In this document: positions 26,866 through 35,634 of the stretch, in pieces
Position numbering within the stretch: the first letter of the stretch is position 1
Layout of the letters: each line of letters starts with the position of its first letter
From: Nitrogeniibacter aestuarii
GTDB taxonomy: Bacteria; Pseudomonadota; Gammaproteobacteria; Burkholderiales; Rhodocyclaceae
NCBI RefSeq assembly: GCF_017309585.1
Contig: NZ_CP071321.1
Span: 1,922,001-1,986,000 of the forward strand
Direction of reading: 5' to 3'
DNA length: 64,000 nucleotides
Program-made: the position numbers and the translations under genes
The notes under the pieces: model-generated
What the model saw: the letters and a program-made list of their open reading frames with translations, nothing else
Database searches by the model: none
What the model was told of the DNA's origin: nothing

Positions 26866-27702
26866 TCATGCCAAAAGGCCGTAGAACATGCGAAGGGAAG
26901 TGAGTAGCAGGAAGACCGCGAACACCTGTCGAAGTCGGCGCGCGTCGATGGCATGAGCCAGTGCGGCGCCCCAGCCGCTGGTGAGCATGGTCATGGGCAC
27001 GATCAGGGCCCAGCCCAGCAGATTCACGTAGCCGATGCTGCCAGGGGGGCGCAGCGGCACATCCATACCGTTGATGAGAAAGCCGATGGTGCCGGGGATG
27101 CTGATCACCACGCCCAGCGCGGCGCCGGTGCCCACGGCCGTGTGCATGGGGGTGCGAAAGGCGCTGAGTGTCGGGACCGACAGGGTGCCGCCGCCGATGC
27201 CCATGAGGCAGGAAATGCCGCCGATGATGAGGCCCATGAACGAGGTGCCCGCTGTGCCCGGCAACTGGTCAGCCACCGCGAAACCGTCTTTCTTGAAGGC
27301 CATGTTGATGGCCACGAGCAGCGCCACGGTGGCGAAGATCGACGACAGTACCTTGCCGCTCAGATAGCCCGACAGGATCGTGCCCACGATCACCCCGATG
27401 ATCACCCCCGGCATGAGCTTGGTCAGCAGTCCCTTATCCATGCTGCCGCGCTTCCTGTGCGCCCGGGCCGACATGATCGAGGTGGGGATGATGGTGGCCA
27501 GTGAGGTGCCGACGGCCACGTGCATGCGCACTGATTCGTCGATGCCCAGCAAGGTGAAGAGATGGTAGAGCACCGGCACGATCACGATGCCGCCGCCCAC
27601 GCCCAGCAAGCCAGCCATGATGCCGGCGATCACGCCGGTGGCGAGCAGGGCTGCAGCGAGCCCCAGCAACCACAGGGTGCTGTATCCGTCAAAGATTTCC
27701 AT
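26866..27702 (-). CDS. Sulfite exporter TauE/SafE family membrane protein
   Basis: A 278-residue protein with about eight helices in two halves. The first repeat has GIMAGLLGVGGGIVIVPVLY and the second has GIGGGTLSVP, the paired glycine-rich motifs of the family. Known members export sulfite, sulfoacetate or thiosulfate, or take up sulfur compounds. It lies 26 bases upstream of the GGT-like gene and 57 bases downstream of the TRAP permease on the same strand, so it probably serves the same pathway. Confidence 0.9.
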   Translation of the reverse strand: MEIFDGYSTLWLLGLAAALLATGVIAGIMAGLLGVGGGIVIVPVLYHLFTLLGIDESVRMHVAVGTSLATIIPTSIMSARAHRKRGSMDKGLLTKLMPGVIIGVIVGTILSGYLSGKVLSSIFATVALLVAINMAFKKDGFAVADQLPGTAGTSFMGLIIGGISCLMGIGGGTLSVPTLSAFRTPMHTAVGTGAALGVVISIPGTIGFLINGMDVPLRPPGSIGYVNLLGWALIVPMTMLTSGWGAALAHAIDARRLRQVFAVFLLLTSLRMFYGLLA

Positions 27703-27759
27703 TGTTGTCTCCGTGTGTCGGGCCCACCGGGGCCCGACGCGAGAAAGTCAGCCGTGTTT

Positions 27760-29085
27760 TTACCAGCCAATCGCCTTCGGAAGCCAGGTGGCGATACCGG
27801 GGAAGAAGAACACCAGCGCCACCGCCGCCATCTGCAAGCCCACAAAGGGCAGGGCGCCGGCATAGATGTCCCGGGTGGTGATGCCTTTGGGGGCTACCCC
27901 TTTGAGGAAGAACAGCGCCCAGCCGAAGGGCGGCGTCAGGAAGGACATCTGCAGGTTCATGGCCACCAGCGTCGCCAGCCACACCATGTCGGTGCCGTAG
28001 CTGTGGAACACCGGCAGGAACATGGGCAGGGCGATGTACGAGATCTCGATCCATTCCAGGAAGAAGCCGAGCACGAACAGCAGCAGCATCAGGAACAGGA
28101 TGGCGCCCATTTCGCCGCCAGGGAGCAGATTGAATACATCGTGCACCATCTGCTCGCCGCCGAGGCCACGGAAGGCCAGCGCGAAGGGCTGGGCGCACAG
28201 CAGGATGAAGAACACCATGGCCGTGATGGTGAGCGTGCCGTGCAGGGTGTCGCGCAGCAGCGCCCAGTTGAAGCGTCTGGCGAACAGGGCGATGACGATG
28301 CTGCCCAGTGCCCCCATGGAGGCGGCTTCAGTCGGTGCGGCGACGCCGCCGATGATCGAGCCGAGCACGGCGATGACCAGCAGCAGCGGCGGGAGTACCG
28401 AACGGATCAGGTCGCGACCCAGTGTGCCCGGCTCGGCCTTGGCGCGTTCCTCAGCCGGAATGGCGGGCACCCAACTCGGGCGGAGCTTGCCGATCACGAG
28501 CAGGAACAGCACATAGATGAGGGCGAGCGCCAGGCCGGGCACGAAGGCCGCAGCGAACAGTGTGCCCACCGACTCGCCCACGATCTCGGCGAGCAGAATC
28601 AGCACCAGCGAGGGCGGGATGATCTGCCCCAGCGTGCCCGAGGCGCAGATGGTGCCGCAGGCGATCGAGGGCTTGTAGCCACGGCGCATGAGCGTGGGCA
28701 GGGTAAGCATGGCGACGGTCACAACCGTAGCACCCACGATGCCGGTCGAGGCGCCCATGAGCACGCCGACCAGGATGATGGCGATGCCCATGCCGCCATT
28801 GACCGGGCCCATCGCGCGGCCGATGGTCTCGAGCATGTCCTCGGCGACCCGGGACTTTTCAAGCATCACGCCCATGAAGACGAACAGGGGGATGGCCAGC
28901 ATGGTGTAGTTGGTGACCACACCGAACAGGCGGGCCGGCAGCAGCGAGAACAGCAACTCGCCGAAGCCCAGGTAGCCTGCGACGAAGCCGGACACCGCCA
29001 GGGCGATGGCAACCGGGATGCCGAGCATCATCAGCACCAGGAAGCCGCCGATCATGCCCAGCGCAATCCATTCGTTGGGCGTCAT
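27760..29085 (-). CDS. dctM: TRAP transporter large permease, DctM family
   Basis: A 441-residue membrane protein with about twelve helices, the channel-forming TRAP subunit. Landmarks are GIPVAIALAVSGFVAGYL near the start, the AIPLFVFMGVMLEKS segment, ATVVTVAMLTLPTLMRRGY and FFLEWIEISYIALPMFLPV. It works with DctQ and DctP in secondary uptake of an organic acid, driven by sodium or proton gradient. It overlaps dctQ by four bases (ATGA). Confidence 0.95.
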   Translation of the reverse strand: MTPNEWIALGMIGGFLVLMMLGIPVAIALAVSGFVAGYLGFGELLFSLLPARLFGVVTNYTMLAIPLFVFMGVMLEKSRVAEDMLETIGRAMGPVNGGMGIAIILVGVLMGASTGIVGATVVTVAMLTLPTLMRRGYKPSIACGTICASGTLGQIIPPSLVLILLAEIVGESVGTLFAAAFVPGLALALIYVLFLLVIGKLRPSWVPAIPAEERAKAEPGTLGRDLIRSVLPPLLLVIAVLGSIIGGVAAPTEAASMGALGSIVIALFARRFNWALLRDTLHGTLTITAMVFFILLCAQPFALAFRGLGGEQMVHDVFNLLPGGEMGAILFLMLLLFVLGFFLEWIEISYIALPMFLPVFHSYGTDMVWLATLVAMNLQMSFLTPPFGWALFFLKGVAPKGITTRDIYAGALPFVGLQMAAVALVFFFPGIATWLPKAIGW

Positions 29086-29615
29086 GTCCGCACCTCCATG
29101 GAGTCATGCGGTGTGTGCGGTGCGCCGCACACAAGGGTGGCGATGGCGCGCAGCGAATCGATCAGACCCTGAATGGCCAGCAGCGAGAAGCCCAGCGGGA
29201 TGAACGCCTTCACCAGATACCGGTAAGGCAGGCCGCCCGGGTCGGGCGAGCCCTCGCCGATGTCATAGGCCTGCATCACGTACGGCACCGCCAGCCAGGC
29301 GATGATGATGCCGATGGCCAGCGTCAGCAGGCCGCTGATGAGGTCGATGGTGGCTTGGGCGCGCAGACCGAATCGGTCGTACAGGAAATCCACCCGCACG
29401 TCGGCGCGGTGATAGACCGCATACGACATGCCGATCAGCGCGATGGGGGAAACCAGGTGCCATTCGAACTCCTGCATGGACACCGGGCTGAACGAGAAGG
29501 CGTAGCGCAACAGCACATTGCCCGCCACGATCAGCACCAGTGCCAGCAGGGCACCCTTGGCGACCCACCCCAGGCCCTCGATGAGGGCTTCCAGGGGTTT
29601 GAGGAGCGTGTCCAT
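29082..29615 (-). CDS. dctQ: TRAP transporter small permease, DctQ family
   Basis: A 177-residue protein with four helices. The typical DctQ stretch is VLLRYAFSFSPVSMQEFEWHLV. It forms the membrane complex with DctM. The gene follows dctP by 17 bases and its stop overlaps the dctM start. The longer-than-average cytoplasmic connection at the C-terminus, around AFIPLGFSLLAIQGL, is common in the mannitol/chloroaromatic-type TRAP group. Confidence 0.93.
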   Translation of the reverse strand: MDTLLKPLEALIEGLGWVAKGALLALVLIVAGNVLLRYAFSFSPVSMQEFEWHLVSPIALIGMSYAVYHRADVRVDFLYDRFGLRAQATIDLISGLLTLAIGIIIAWLAVPYVMQAYDIGEGSPDPGGLPYRYLVKAFIPLGFSLLAIQGLIDSLRAIATLVCGAPHTPHDSMEVRT

Positions 29616-29632
29616 TCAGGGTCTCCGGCGCC

Positions 29633-30712
29633 TTACAGCGAGAGGAAGGCTTTTTCGCTCACGGCGGCCCAGGAACGATGCTTCTCGCGGAAGGCAAAGA
29701 ACGCGTCGTGAACCTTCTTGGTGGCCGGGTCGGACGCGGCCAGGGTGGCCAGCGTGTCGTCAGTGACTTCCTTGAGTTTGACGATGACCGGATCAGGCAG
29801 CGGGCCGGCCTTGACGCCGAAGTTCTTGACCAGATCGTCGAGCGCGTCGGCGTTCACCGATTCGCACCAGGCGTGGCTCTCCACGTTGCAGGCGGCCGCT
29901 GCCGCCTTGACGATGGTTTGCAGGTCCGGCGGCAGGCTTTCCCAGGCCTTCTTGTTGATCATCAGTTCGGTGGCGTTGGTCGGCTCTGCCCAGCCGGTGG
30001 TGTAGTAGTAGCTGGCGGCTTTCTGCAGACCCATGCGGCGATCCTGATAGGGCCCGACAAACTCGGCCGCGTCGATCACGCCGCGCTCCAGCGCCGGGAA
30101 GATCTCGCCGCCCGGTAGCAGGCGCACGGCCACGCCCAGTTGTGAGTACACCTTGCCGGCCAGACCCGGGATGCGCATCTTCAGCCCGTCGAAGTCTTCA
30201 ACCTTCTCGATCGGCTTGCGGAACCAGCCGGTCATCTGGGTGCCGGTGTTGCCCATGGGCATGGCGACGAGGCCGTGGTCGGCGTACAGCTCGTTCCACA
30301 GTTCCAGACCGCCGCCGTGGTACAGCCAGGCGTTCATGCCCTGGGTGTTCATGCCGAAGGGCACGGTGGTGAAGTACTGGGCGGCGGGGATCTTGCCGGC
30401 CCAGAAGTAGGCGTTGGCGGCGTTCATTTCTACCAGCCCCTTGGAGCAGGCATCGAAGCCTTCGAGCGCGGGGATCAGTTCGCCCGCAGCGAAATGCTGG
30501 ATCTTCAGGCGGCCGCCGGACATGGCCTCCACCTTCTTGCAGAAGTCAGTGGGGCTGCCCGGGCCTTGCACGTAGAAGGGGGCGCCCGGACCGTAGGCAT
30601 TGGTCATCTTCCAGTTGAAGGTCTTGGTTTCAGCTCGGACGATGGCCGGGGCGCCGAGGATGGTGCCACCCACGGCGGCACTGGAGAGGAATTTGCGACG
30701 GTTCATGCTCAT
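29633..30712 (-). CDS. dctP: TRAP transporter substrate-binding protein, DctP family
   Basis: A 359-residue periplasmic binding protein. It begins with a Tat-like leader, MNRRKFLSSAAVGGTILGAP, and the mature chain starts near ETKTFNWKM. The substrate-anchoring Arg is probably in DGLKMRIPGLAGKVYSQLG, and GGEIFPALERGVIDAAEFVGP is a conserved domain-linker region. It resembles the TakP/2-oxoacid and chloroaromatic-type branch; the ligand is unknown. The start at 30712 follows AGGAG; a second ATG at 30706 is possible. Confidence 0.93.
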   Translation of the reverse strand: MSMNRRKFLSSAAVGGTILGAPAIVRAETKTFNWKMTNAYGPGAPFYVQGPGSPTDFCKKVEAMSGGRLKIQHFAAGELIPALEGFDACSKGLVEMNAANAYFWAGKIPAAQYFTTVPFGMNTQGMNAWLYHGGGLELWNELYADHGLVAMPMGNTGTQMTGWFRKPIEKVEDFDGLKMRIPGLAGKVYSQLGVAVRLLPGGEIFPALERGVIDAAEFVGPYQDRRMGLQKAASYYYTTGWAEPTNATELMINKKAWESLPPDLQTIVKAAAAACNVESHAWCESVNADALDDLVKNFGVKAGPLPDPVIVKLKEVTDDTLATLAASDPATKKVHDAFFAFREKHRSWAAVSEKAFLSL

Positions 30713-31139
30713 GCTGAAAACTCCTGTGGGAGGTTGATTCGAAATGGCGGCTTTCCGGGGTGCCATTTGTAAAGTGCTTCAGCTGAGCTTTTGCAAGGGG
30801 TGTGCCAGTCTCTTTTTTCTCTTGATAGTCGTTAAAAAACAGATTGATAGCTTTGATTTCTGCGGTCGGGGAGTGTATTGCGCATCGCACCAAAACGGGT
30901 CCCGTATCACTTTGGTGATGCTCGGGATGGTCAGATGTGTCTGGATTTGGTGCCATTTGTAATCATCGGGACGACGATCTGGAATCAAATGCCTGCAATC
31001 GCCATCGTTCGCTGACACATGGCTGATTTGCACGACGATTGACGGGTCTGGCACCAGACTGGGGCAAATTGAGGGCAGTTTCAGGCAGAAAATGCCGCGT
31101 TCTGTTGCCTCTGAGCCTGAAGATCGCCCGCCTCAGGGC
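30713..31139. promoter_or_regulatory. Upstream region of the TRAP operon with a repeated 14-mer
   Basis: No gene is supported in these 427 bases, which are AT-richer than their surroundings. The identical 14-mer GGTGCCATTTGTAA occurs at 30759-30772 and at 30949-30962, exactly 190 bases apart and in the same orientation. AAATGGC at 30742-30748 is an inverted copy of part of the first repeat. These may be sites for the Lrp/AsnC protein encoded upstream. Confidence 0.5.
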
Positions 31140-31586
31140 TTACAGGCGCGCACCGCCCCGACGGTTCTTAACGCGCGACAGGAGGGTTTTGCATTCAACC
31201 GAAATGATCTCGGGGCGGTTGAAGATGTGCTCGCGCACAAAGGCGTCGAAGCCCTCGGTGGAATCGGTAAGGGTGTGGATGTGCAGGCTTTGCAGGTCGC
31301 TCATGATGTAGAGGCTGACCACCTCGGGGCAGTTGGCCAGTTCCTGCGCGATCGGCTCGATGGCGACCGGGGAGACTTTCAGGTCCACGAAGGTGGAGAT
31401 GACCTTGCCCAGCTTTTCCGGGTTGATGACCGCGGAGAACTGTTCGATCACGCCGGCGTCGACGAGCGCCTGCACCCGGGTGCGGGCGTGAGCGCGCGAG
31501 ATGTTCAGTTGCCGGGCGATGTCGGCAAAGGAAGCGCGGGCGTCCTTGATGAGGATGGAGAGCAGGGCGCTGTCGAGCTTGTTCAT
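31140..31586 (-). CDS. Lrp/AsnC family transcriptional regulator
   Basis: A 148-residue regulator. The N-terminal helix-turn-helix reads LDSALLSILIKDARASFADIA, then RQLNISRAHARTRV; the RAM/effector domain follows with VEQFSAVINPEKLGK-like spacing and EVVSLYIMSDLQSLHIHTLTD. Proteins of this type form octamers and respond to amino acids or their derivatives. It is on the same strand as, and 427 bases upstream of, the TRAP-TauE-GGT genes, so it likely controls them. Confidence 0.9.
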   Translation of the reverse strand: MNKLDSALLSILIKDARASFADIARQLNISRAHARTRVQALVDAGVIEQFSAVINPEKLGKVISTFVDLKVSPVAIEPIAQELANCPEVVSLYIMSDLQSLHIHTLTDSTEGFDAFVREHIFNRPEIISVECKTLLSRVKNRRGGARL

Positions 31587-32138
31587 GACGAGTCCGTCGC
31601 CAGCATGGCGAGTCGATGTTGGGCTTGATTATGGCCGATCAGTCGCGGCCGAGCATCTTTGTTGGCTAGGCTGCCGCATCTGATCGTTCCGGACACCGCT
31701 TGTTCTTCCGTGGCTCCATCTGTCCATGCGCCCGAGAAATTACCCTTTCCTTCGTGCAGGCTTTGATGACATCAGCGACGTGCGCAGGCTCATCATGGTC
31801 GAACACGGCGTTTTCTTGCGTCTTGCCGAGTTCTGGAGCTGCTCACCAGGGGATTCGAGCGTCGTGGGTGGCGGTCCGATGTGTCCATCGACGCTCCAGA
31901 ACATGCACCGGCGCTGAACGCAGCGCTGCATCGCGGGTTCGGCGCGGCCCCCGACCTTGATGGCATCGCGCCGTTGCCGCGGGCAGCAGTGACGGTGAGC
32001 GACCACGGGCCATTGGCCGGCCAGGAGTCACCGAGCGCTGTCGGCGCGCGCTGACAGGGCAATCAGCACTCGCCCGACGAGCGCGGCTTCTGCCTGAGCG
32101 CATCATTCGTCGAACGCGAACAGACAAGAGGTCATCCC
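31587..32138. other. 552-base gap without a supported gene
   Basis: Only short open frames exist here (for instance 31726-31917, 63 codons). None shows a good ribosome site, a recognised domain or consistent codon use. The gap holds the upstream region of the Lrp/AsnC gene at its left and that of the following membrane protein gene at its right. No terminator or repeat stands out. Confidence 0.4.
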
Positions 32139-32663
32139 ATGTCGACACTCAAGCTCATCAGAGAACGATCTGCCACGCTCATCGCAGGCGTCTACAACTC
32201 AGCGCCCATCGCCGGCCATGTGGCCGGCATGATTGGTCAGAGTCGGCCCAAGTGGCAGGTGGATGTCGTGGCACCGGGCGATATCGATATGAATCGCAAG
32301 CTCGTGCCGGAAAACAGCCGTGTCTGGCAGACCTTCAAGCGCACACACAAGGTGTTGGGTGCCTTTGGCCTGATCGGGGGCTTGGCGATCGGGTTGGTGC
32401 TGACATTGACGAATGCGGCAGTCTTCGCCTCTTCACCTGAGATGACCCTCATTGCGTTCGGCCTCTACGGCCTCTTTGGCGGACTGTTGGTGGCCGGGGC
32501 GACTGCCTTGCGGCCCGATCGGGACCTGGCTGCCATGCGTATTTCGGATGCGGCCGCTGAACATAAATGGACCGTGGTTGCACATGCCCGCGACGAGCGT
32601 GAGGCTGACTATCTGAGCGATGTCATGGCTCAATCGGGTGGGCGCGTGATCCGTTCGCTCTGA
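32139..32663 (+). CDS. Small two-helix membrane protein of unknown function
   Basis: A 174-residue protein with membrane helices at about 72-94 and 101-122 joined by a short turn, and soluble parts on both sides. The second helix is glycine-rich (GLFGGLLVAG). The C-terminal part, WTVVAHARDEREADYLSDVM, looks like one alpha-beta unit of a ferredoxin-like stress protein fold. No catalytic residues can be named. It stands alone, between the Lrp region and the LhgO-like gene. Confidence 0.7.
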   Translation: MSTLKLIRERSATLIAGVYNSAPIAGHVAGMIGQSRPKWQVDVVAPGDIDMNRKLVPENSRVWQTFKRTHKVLGAFGLIGGLAIGLVLTLTNAAVFASSPEMTLIAFGLYGLFGGLLVAGATALRPDRDLAAMRISDAAAEHKWTVVAHARDEREADYLSDVMAQSGGRVIRSL

Positions 32664-32781
32664 CAGCCGCTGCCTGAGGGCCCGACCCGCTGTTCGGCAC
32701 CGCCGTTCCCTTTCACGACGTGAGTCAATGCCATAGCCGCTGTAAAGTGGAGCCCAGGTTGTTCAGGGGGCGTGGTCGCGA

Positions 32782-33894
32782 ATGGAGTCTGTGGATTGCG
32801 TGGTGGTTGGTGCCGGCGTGGTGGGGCTTGCGTGTGCGCAGGCGTTGGCCAGTGCCGGTCGTGAAGTGATCATCCTTGAACGGGAATCAGCCTTCGGCAC
32901 GGGAATCAGTTCGCGAAACAGCGAAGTGATTCACGCCGGCCTCTACTACCCGGCCGGGTCGCTCAAAGCCCGTTTGTGCGTCGAGGGCAAGCACATGCTG
33001 TACCGATGGTGCGAAGCGCGGGGCGTGGAGCACAAGCGTTGCGGCAAGTTGCTGGTGGCGACACGGCCCGAGCAGGTCGCACGTCTCGATGCCATTACCG
33101 CCGGCGCGGCGGCCAACGGCGTGGACGACCTCAATCGGCTCGAGCGTGCGGATGTGGCGGCGCTTGAACCCGCACTGGACGTTCATGCAGCCTTGCTCTC
33201 ACCGTCCACCGGGATTGTCGACAGCCACGGCCTCATGTTGTCGCTGCTGGGCGATGCGGAGGCTCACGGCGCCGTGCTGGCGCTGGAAAGCCCCGTCATG
33301 TCGGGGCGTGCCGAGGGAGATGGTGTCGTACTCGATGTCGGTGGCGAGGCGCTGATGACGCTCAAGGCGGATTGGGTCATCAACGCCGCCGGGCTTGATG
33401 CCGTCGCGCTCGCACGTAAGATCGTCTCCCCTGTGCAGTCCCGTCTACCCGTGGCCCGTTTCGCCCGCGGCGTGTATTTCACCCTCAGCGGCAAGGCACC
33501 GTTCTCGCACCTGATCTACCCCATGCCCGAAGCAGGCGGGCTGGGCGTGCATCTGACGCTCGATCTGGGTGGCCAGGCCAAGTTCGGGCCGGATGTGGAA
33601 TGGATCGATTCGATCGATTACACCGTCGATCCGGACCGAGTGGGCCGCTTTTACGACGCCATACGCCACTGGTGGCCCGATCTGGACATCGCCCGACTCA
33701 GCCCCGGGTATGCCGGTATCCGCCCCAAGCTCGTGGGGCCGGGTGACGCGGACGCTGACTTTCGCATCGACGGACCCGACCAGCACGGCACGCCGGGGCT
33801 GGTTCATCTGCTTGGTATCGAATCGCCGGGTTTGACGGCGTGCCTGGCGATTGGTCGCCATGTCGAGCGAATCGTGAGCGCGACTCAAGCGTGA
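32782..33894 (+). CDS. lhgO: L-2-hydroxyglutarate oxidase-like FAD enzyme
   Basis: A 370-residue DAO-family flavoprotein. The Rossmann motif VVGAGVVGLACAQALA is at 8-23, followed by ERESAFGTGISSRNSEVIHA, where SSRNSEVIHAG is the signature of L-2-hydroxyglutarate dehydrogenase/oxidase. The end includes GIRPKLVGPGDADADF and LLGIESPGLTACLAIG, expected for the FAD and substrate site. It should oxidise L-2-hydroxyglutarate or a close relative to 2-oxoglutarate. Its last 10 bases overlap the convergent Fe-S protein gene. Confidence 0.9.
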   Translation: MESVDCVVVGAGVVGLACAQALASAGREVIILERESAFGTGISSRNSEVIHAGLYYPAGSLKARLCVEGKHMLYRWCEARGVEHKRCGKLLVATRPEQVARLDAITAGAAANGVDDLNRLERADVAALEPALDVHAALLSPSTGIVDSHGLMLSLLGDAEAHGAVLALESPVMSGRAEGDGVVLDVGGEALMTLKADWVINAAGLDAVALARKIVSPVQSRLPVARFARGVYFTLSGKAPFSHLIYPMPEAGGLGVHLTLDLGGQAKFGPDVEWIDSIDYTVDPDRVGRFYDAIRHWWPDLDIARLSPGYAGIRPKLVGPGDADADFRIDGPDQHGTPGLVHLLGIESPGLTACLAIGRHVERIVSATQA

Positions 33895-35246
33895 GCGGTG
33901 CCCTCCAGCTGCATCAGGAGTATCTGCGCAAGGTGTAATGAACTGCGCCCGGTTCCGTGCTGGATCTGCTGTCGACAGCTTGTGCCGTTCGCGACAATCA
34001 GCGCGCCTGTCGGCGCGTTTCTCACAGCGGGAAGGAGTTGCTCTTCGGCCATGCGTATTGAGAGGACATCATGCTCGGCTTCGTAGCCGAACGCGCCTGC
34101 CATGCCGCAGCAGCCGGCCTTGATGGGGGTGACGAAGACGCCGGGGATCATCCCCAGCAGGCGTTCGACCGCGGCCTGTGTGCCGAAGGCCTTTTGATGG
34201 CAGTGGCCGTGCACGAGGATCTGACGGTCGGGCAGCGGTTTGAGCGGCAAGGCACCGGGCGTCTCGTCGACCAGACGGACAAGAAACTCTTCGAGCATCA
34301 ACGCGTTGCGCGCGAGCGTCGTGACTTTGCTGCCTAAACCCATTGCCCGGTACTCGTCCCGCAGCATCAGCAGGCAGGACGGCTCAAGGCCGACGATGGG
34401 GATGCCCGCCTCGGCGAAGGGCGATAGTGTGTTCAGTAGTTCCGACGCGCGATGCTTTGCTTCCTCGATCCTGCCCTGGGACAGATAAGTGCGCCCGCAA
34501 CACAGTGGTTGACCCTGCGAAGATCGTCGTGGCAGGTGAACGCGGTATCCCAGTCCGGTGAGCAGCTCGAGTGCGGCCTTGGCAATGGCCGGTTCGAAGT
34601 GATTGCTGAACGTGTCTGCCAGCAACACAACATCTCCGCGCTCGCCAGTGCCATAGGCATCGAGGGGGTGTGTGTCGTGAAAACTTTTAGCCGCGGGCAC
34701 CGGCAGCGGGCGGCGGGGTGCAATGCGCAGGAGGCGTCGCGCCAGCCGCCCGATGCCGGGCATGATGTTCGCCAGGTGAATGAATACGCGAAATCGTCGC
34801 GCGTAGAACACCAGATCGGGTATGCCTGCAAACAGGCGATCGCGGCGGCTGAGGTCGGAGGCGGCAGCGCGGGCGCGTGCCTCGGTGGCCAGCAACGCGA
34901 TATCGACGCCGTTCGGGCATTCCCGCTTGCAGCCTTTGCATCCGATACACAGTTCCAGCGCAGAACGCAGCGCTTCGCTCTCGAAGCAGCTCCCGTCGCC
35001 CGGGCTGGCGGCCAGCGCTGCGCGGATTGCCTGCGCCCGGTGGTAAGGACTGTGCCGCGCCTCACCGGTGACCCGATAGCTGGGACACATCACCTCGTTG
35101 TGCCCAGCCAGGCATCGTTGTTGGCCGTTGCACAGACTGGCTGCTGCGGCGTAACCGGCGTCGGGGTTCGAGGGGGTGCCGATGGCTGGAGAGAAGCCGA
35201 AAGGGTCGGTATTTTCGAATGCGGACCAGTCGAGGTGGGGTGGCAT
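33885..35246 (-). CDS. Fe-S oxidoreductase resembling the C-terminal half of YdiJ-type D-2-hydroxyglutarate dehydrogenase
   Basis: A 453-residue protein with two [4Fe-4S]-type regions, CNGQQRC...MCPSYRVTGEARHS and CIGCKGCKRECPNGVD, and two CCG domains around PLCCGRTYLSQGR and AGCCGMAGAFGYE. This order matches the second half of the large fused YdiJ enzymes, in which an FAD-linked domain of about 500 residues comes first. Here the flavin domain is missing: no such reading frame lies upstream. It may partner with a flavoprotein elsewhere, or the convergent LhgO-like enzyme. The start follows AGGAG and looks genuine. Confidence 0.85.
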   Translation of the reverse strand: MPPHLDWSAFENTDPFGFSPAIGTPSNPDAGYAAAASLCNGQQRCLAGHNEVMCPSYRVTGEARHSPYHRAQAIRAALAASPGDGSCFESEALRSALELCIGCKGCKRECPNGVDIALLATEARARAAASDLSRRDRLFAGIPDLVFYARRFRVFIHLANIMPGIGRLARRLLRIAPRRPLPVPAAKSFHDTHPLDAYGTGERGDVVLLADTFSNHFEPAIAKAALELLTGLGYRVHLPRRSSQGQPLCCGRTYLSQGRIEEAKHRASELLNTLSPFAEAGIPIVGLEPSCLLMLRDEYRAMGLGSKVTTLARNALMLEEFLVRLVDETPGALPLKPLPDRQILVHGHCHQKAFGTQAAVERLLGMIPGVFVTPIKAGCCGMAGAFGYEAEHDVLSIRMAEEQLLPAVRNAPTGALIVANGTSCRQQIQHGTGRSSLHLAQILLMQLEGTAHA

Positions 35247-35634
35247 GTGGGATCTCCTGCTAGATGGGTCCCCTCATGCAAGAAAGGTGCCGAGCTGGGC
35301 GAAGTGTTGCTGCATAGCGTCATACGCCTGTTTGAATGACGTCTGGGCACGACGACTTGAAATAAAAGTGTTTCTCTCAGTAAAAAGTGCTGATTTTTAG
35401 CGGCACTCTGGTATAAACCGTCAATGCCGAATAGATATTGCGAGCCGCTTGCGGTAAGCCTCTATGCTGGCATCAATGTATCACTGCAGTGCGTTGCAAG
35501 ATCACTGGTCGGACCGCGTTCGTCGAGGTCTCTCCAGGACGGGCAAGAACAGTTTTGTGTCATAAAACTGCATTGCCCGGCAGGTAGAGTACGCGTTGCT
35601 CAGGTCATTGGCCCCTATACCTCCGGAGTGTTTT
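35247..35634. promoter_or_regulatory. Leader region with a long hairpin before a PEP-CTERM gene
   Basis: No gene is supported in this 388-base gap. At 35540-35579 two nested inverted repeats form one near-perfect hairpin. The outer arms are CGGGCAA and TTGCCCG, the inner arms CAGTTTT and AAAACTG, with the loop GTGTCAT and only two or three unpaired bases between arms. It ends 55 bases before the PEP-CTERM start, and could be an operator or an mRNA leader structure. Confidence 0.55.

Noticed and set aside
27562..29172. Plus-strand open frame of 536 codons
   Set aside because: It covers TauE and DctM in antisense. The His/Gln/Asp-rich product is typical of the reverse of membrane protein genes.
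31726..31917. Possible 63-codon gene in the gap after the Lrp gene
   Set aside because: No convincing ribosome site, no domain, and a composition not different from random frames here.
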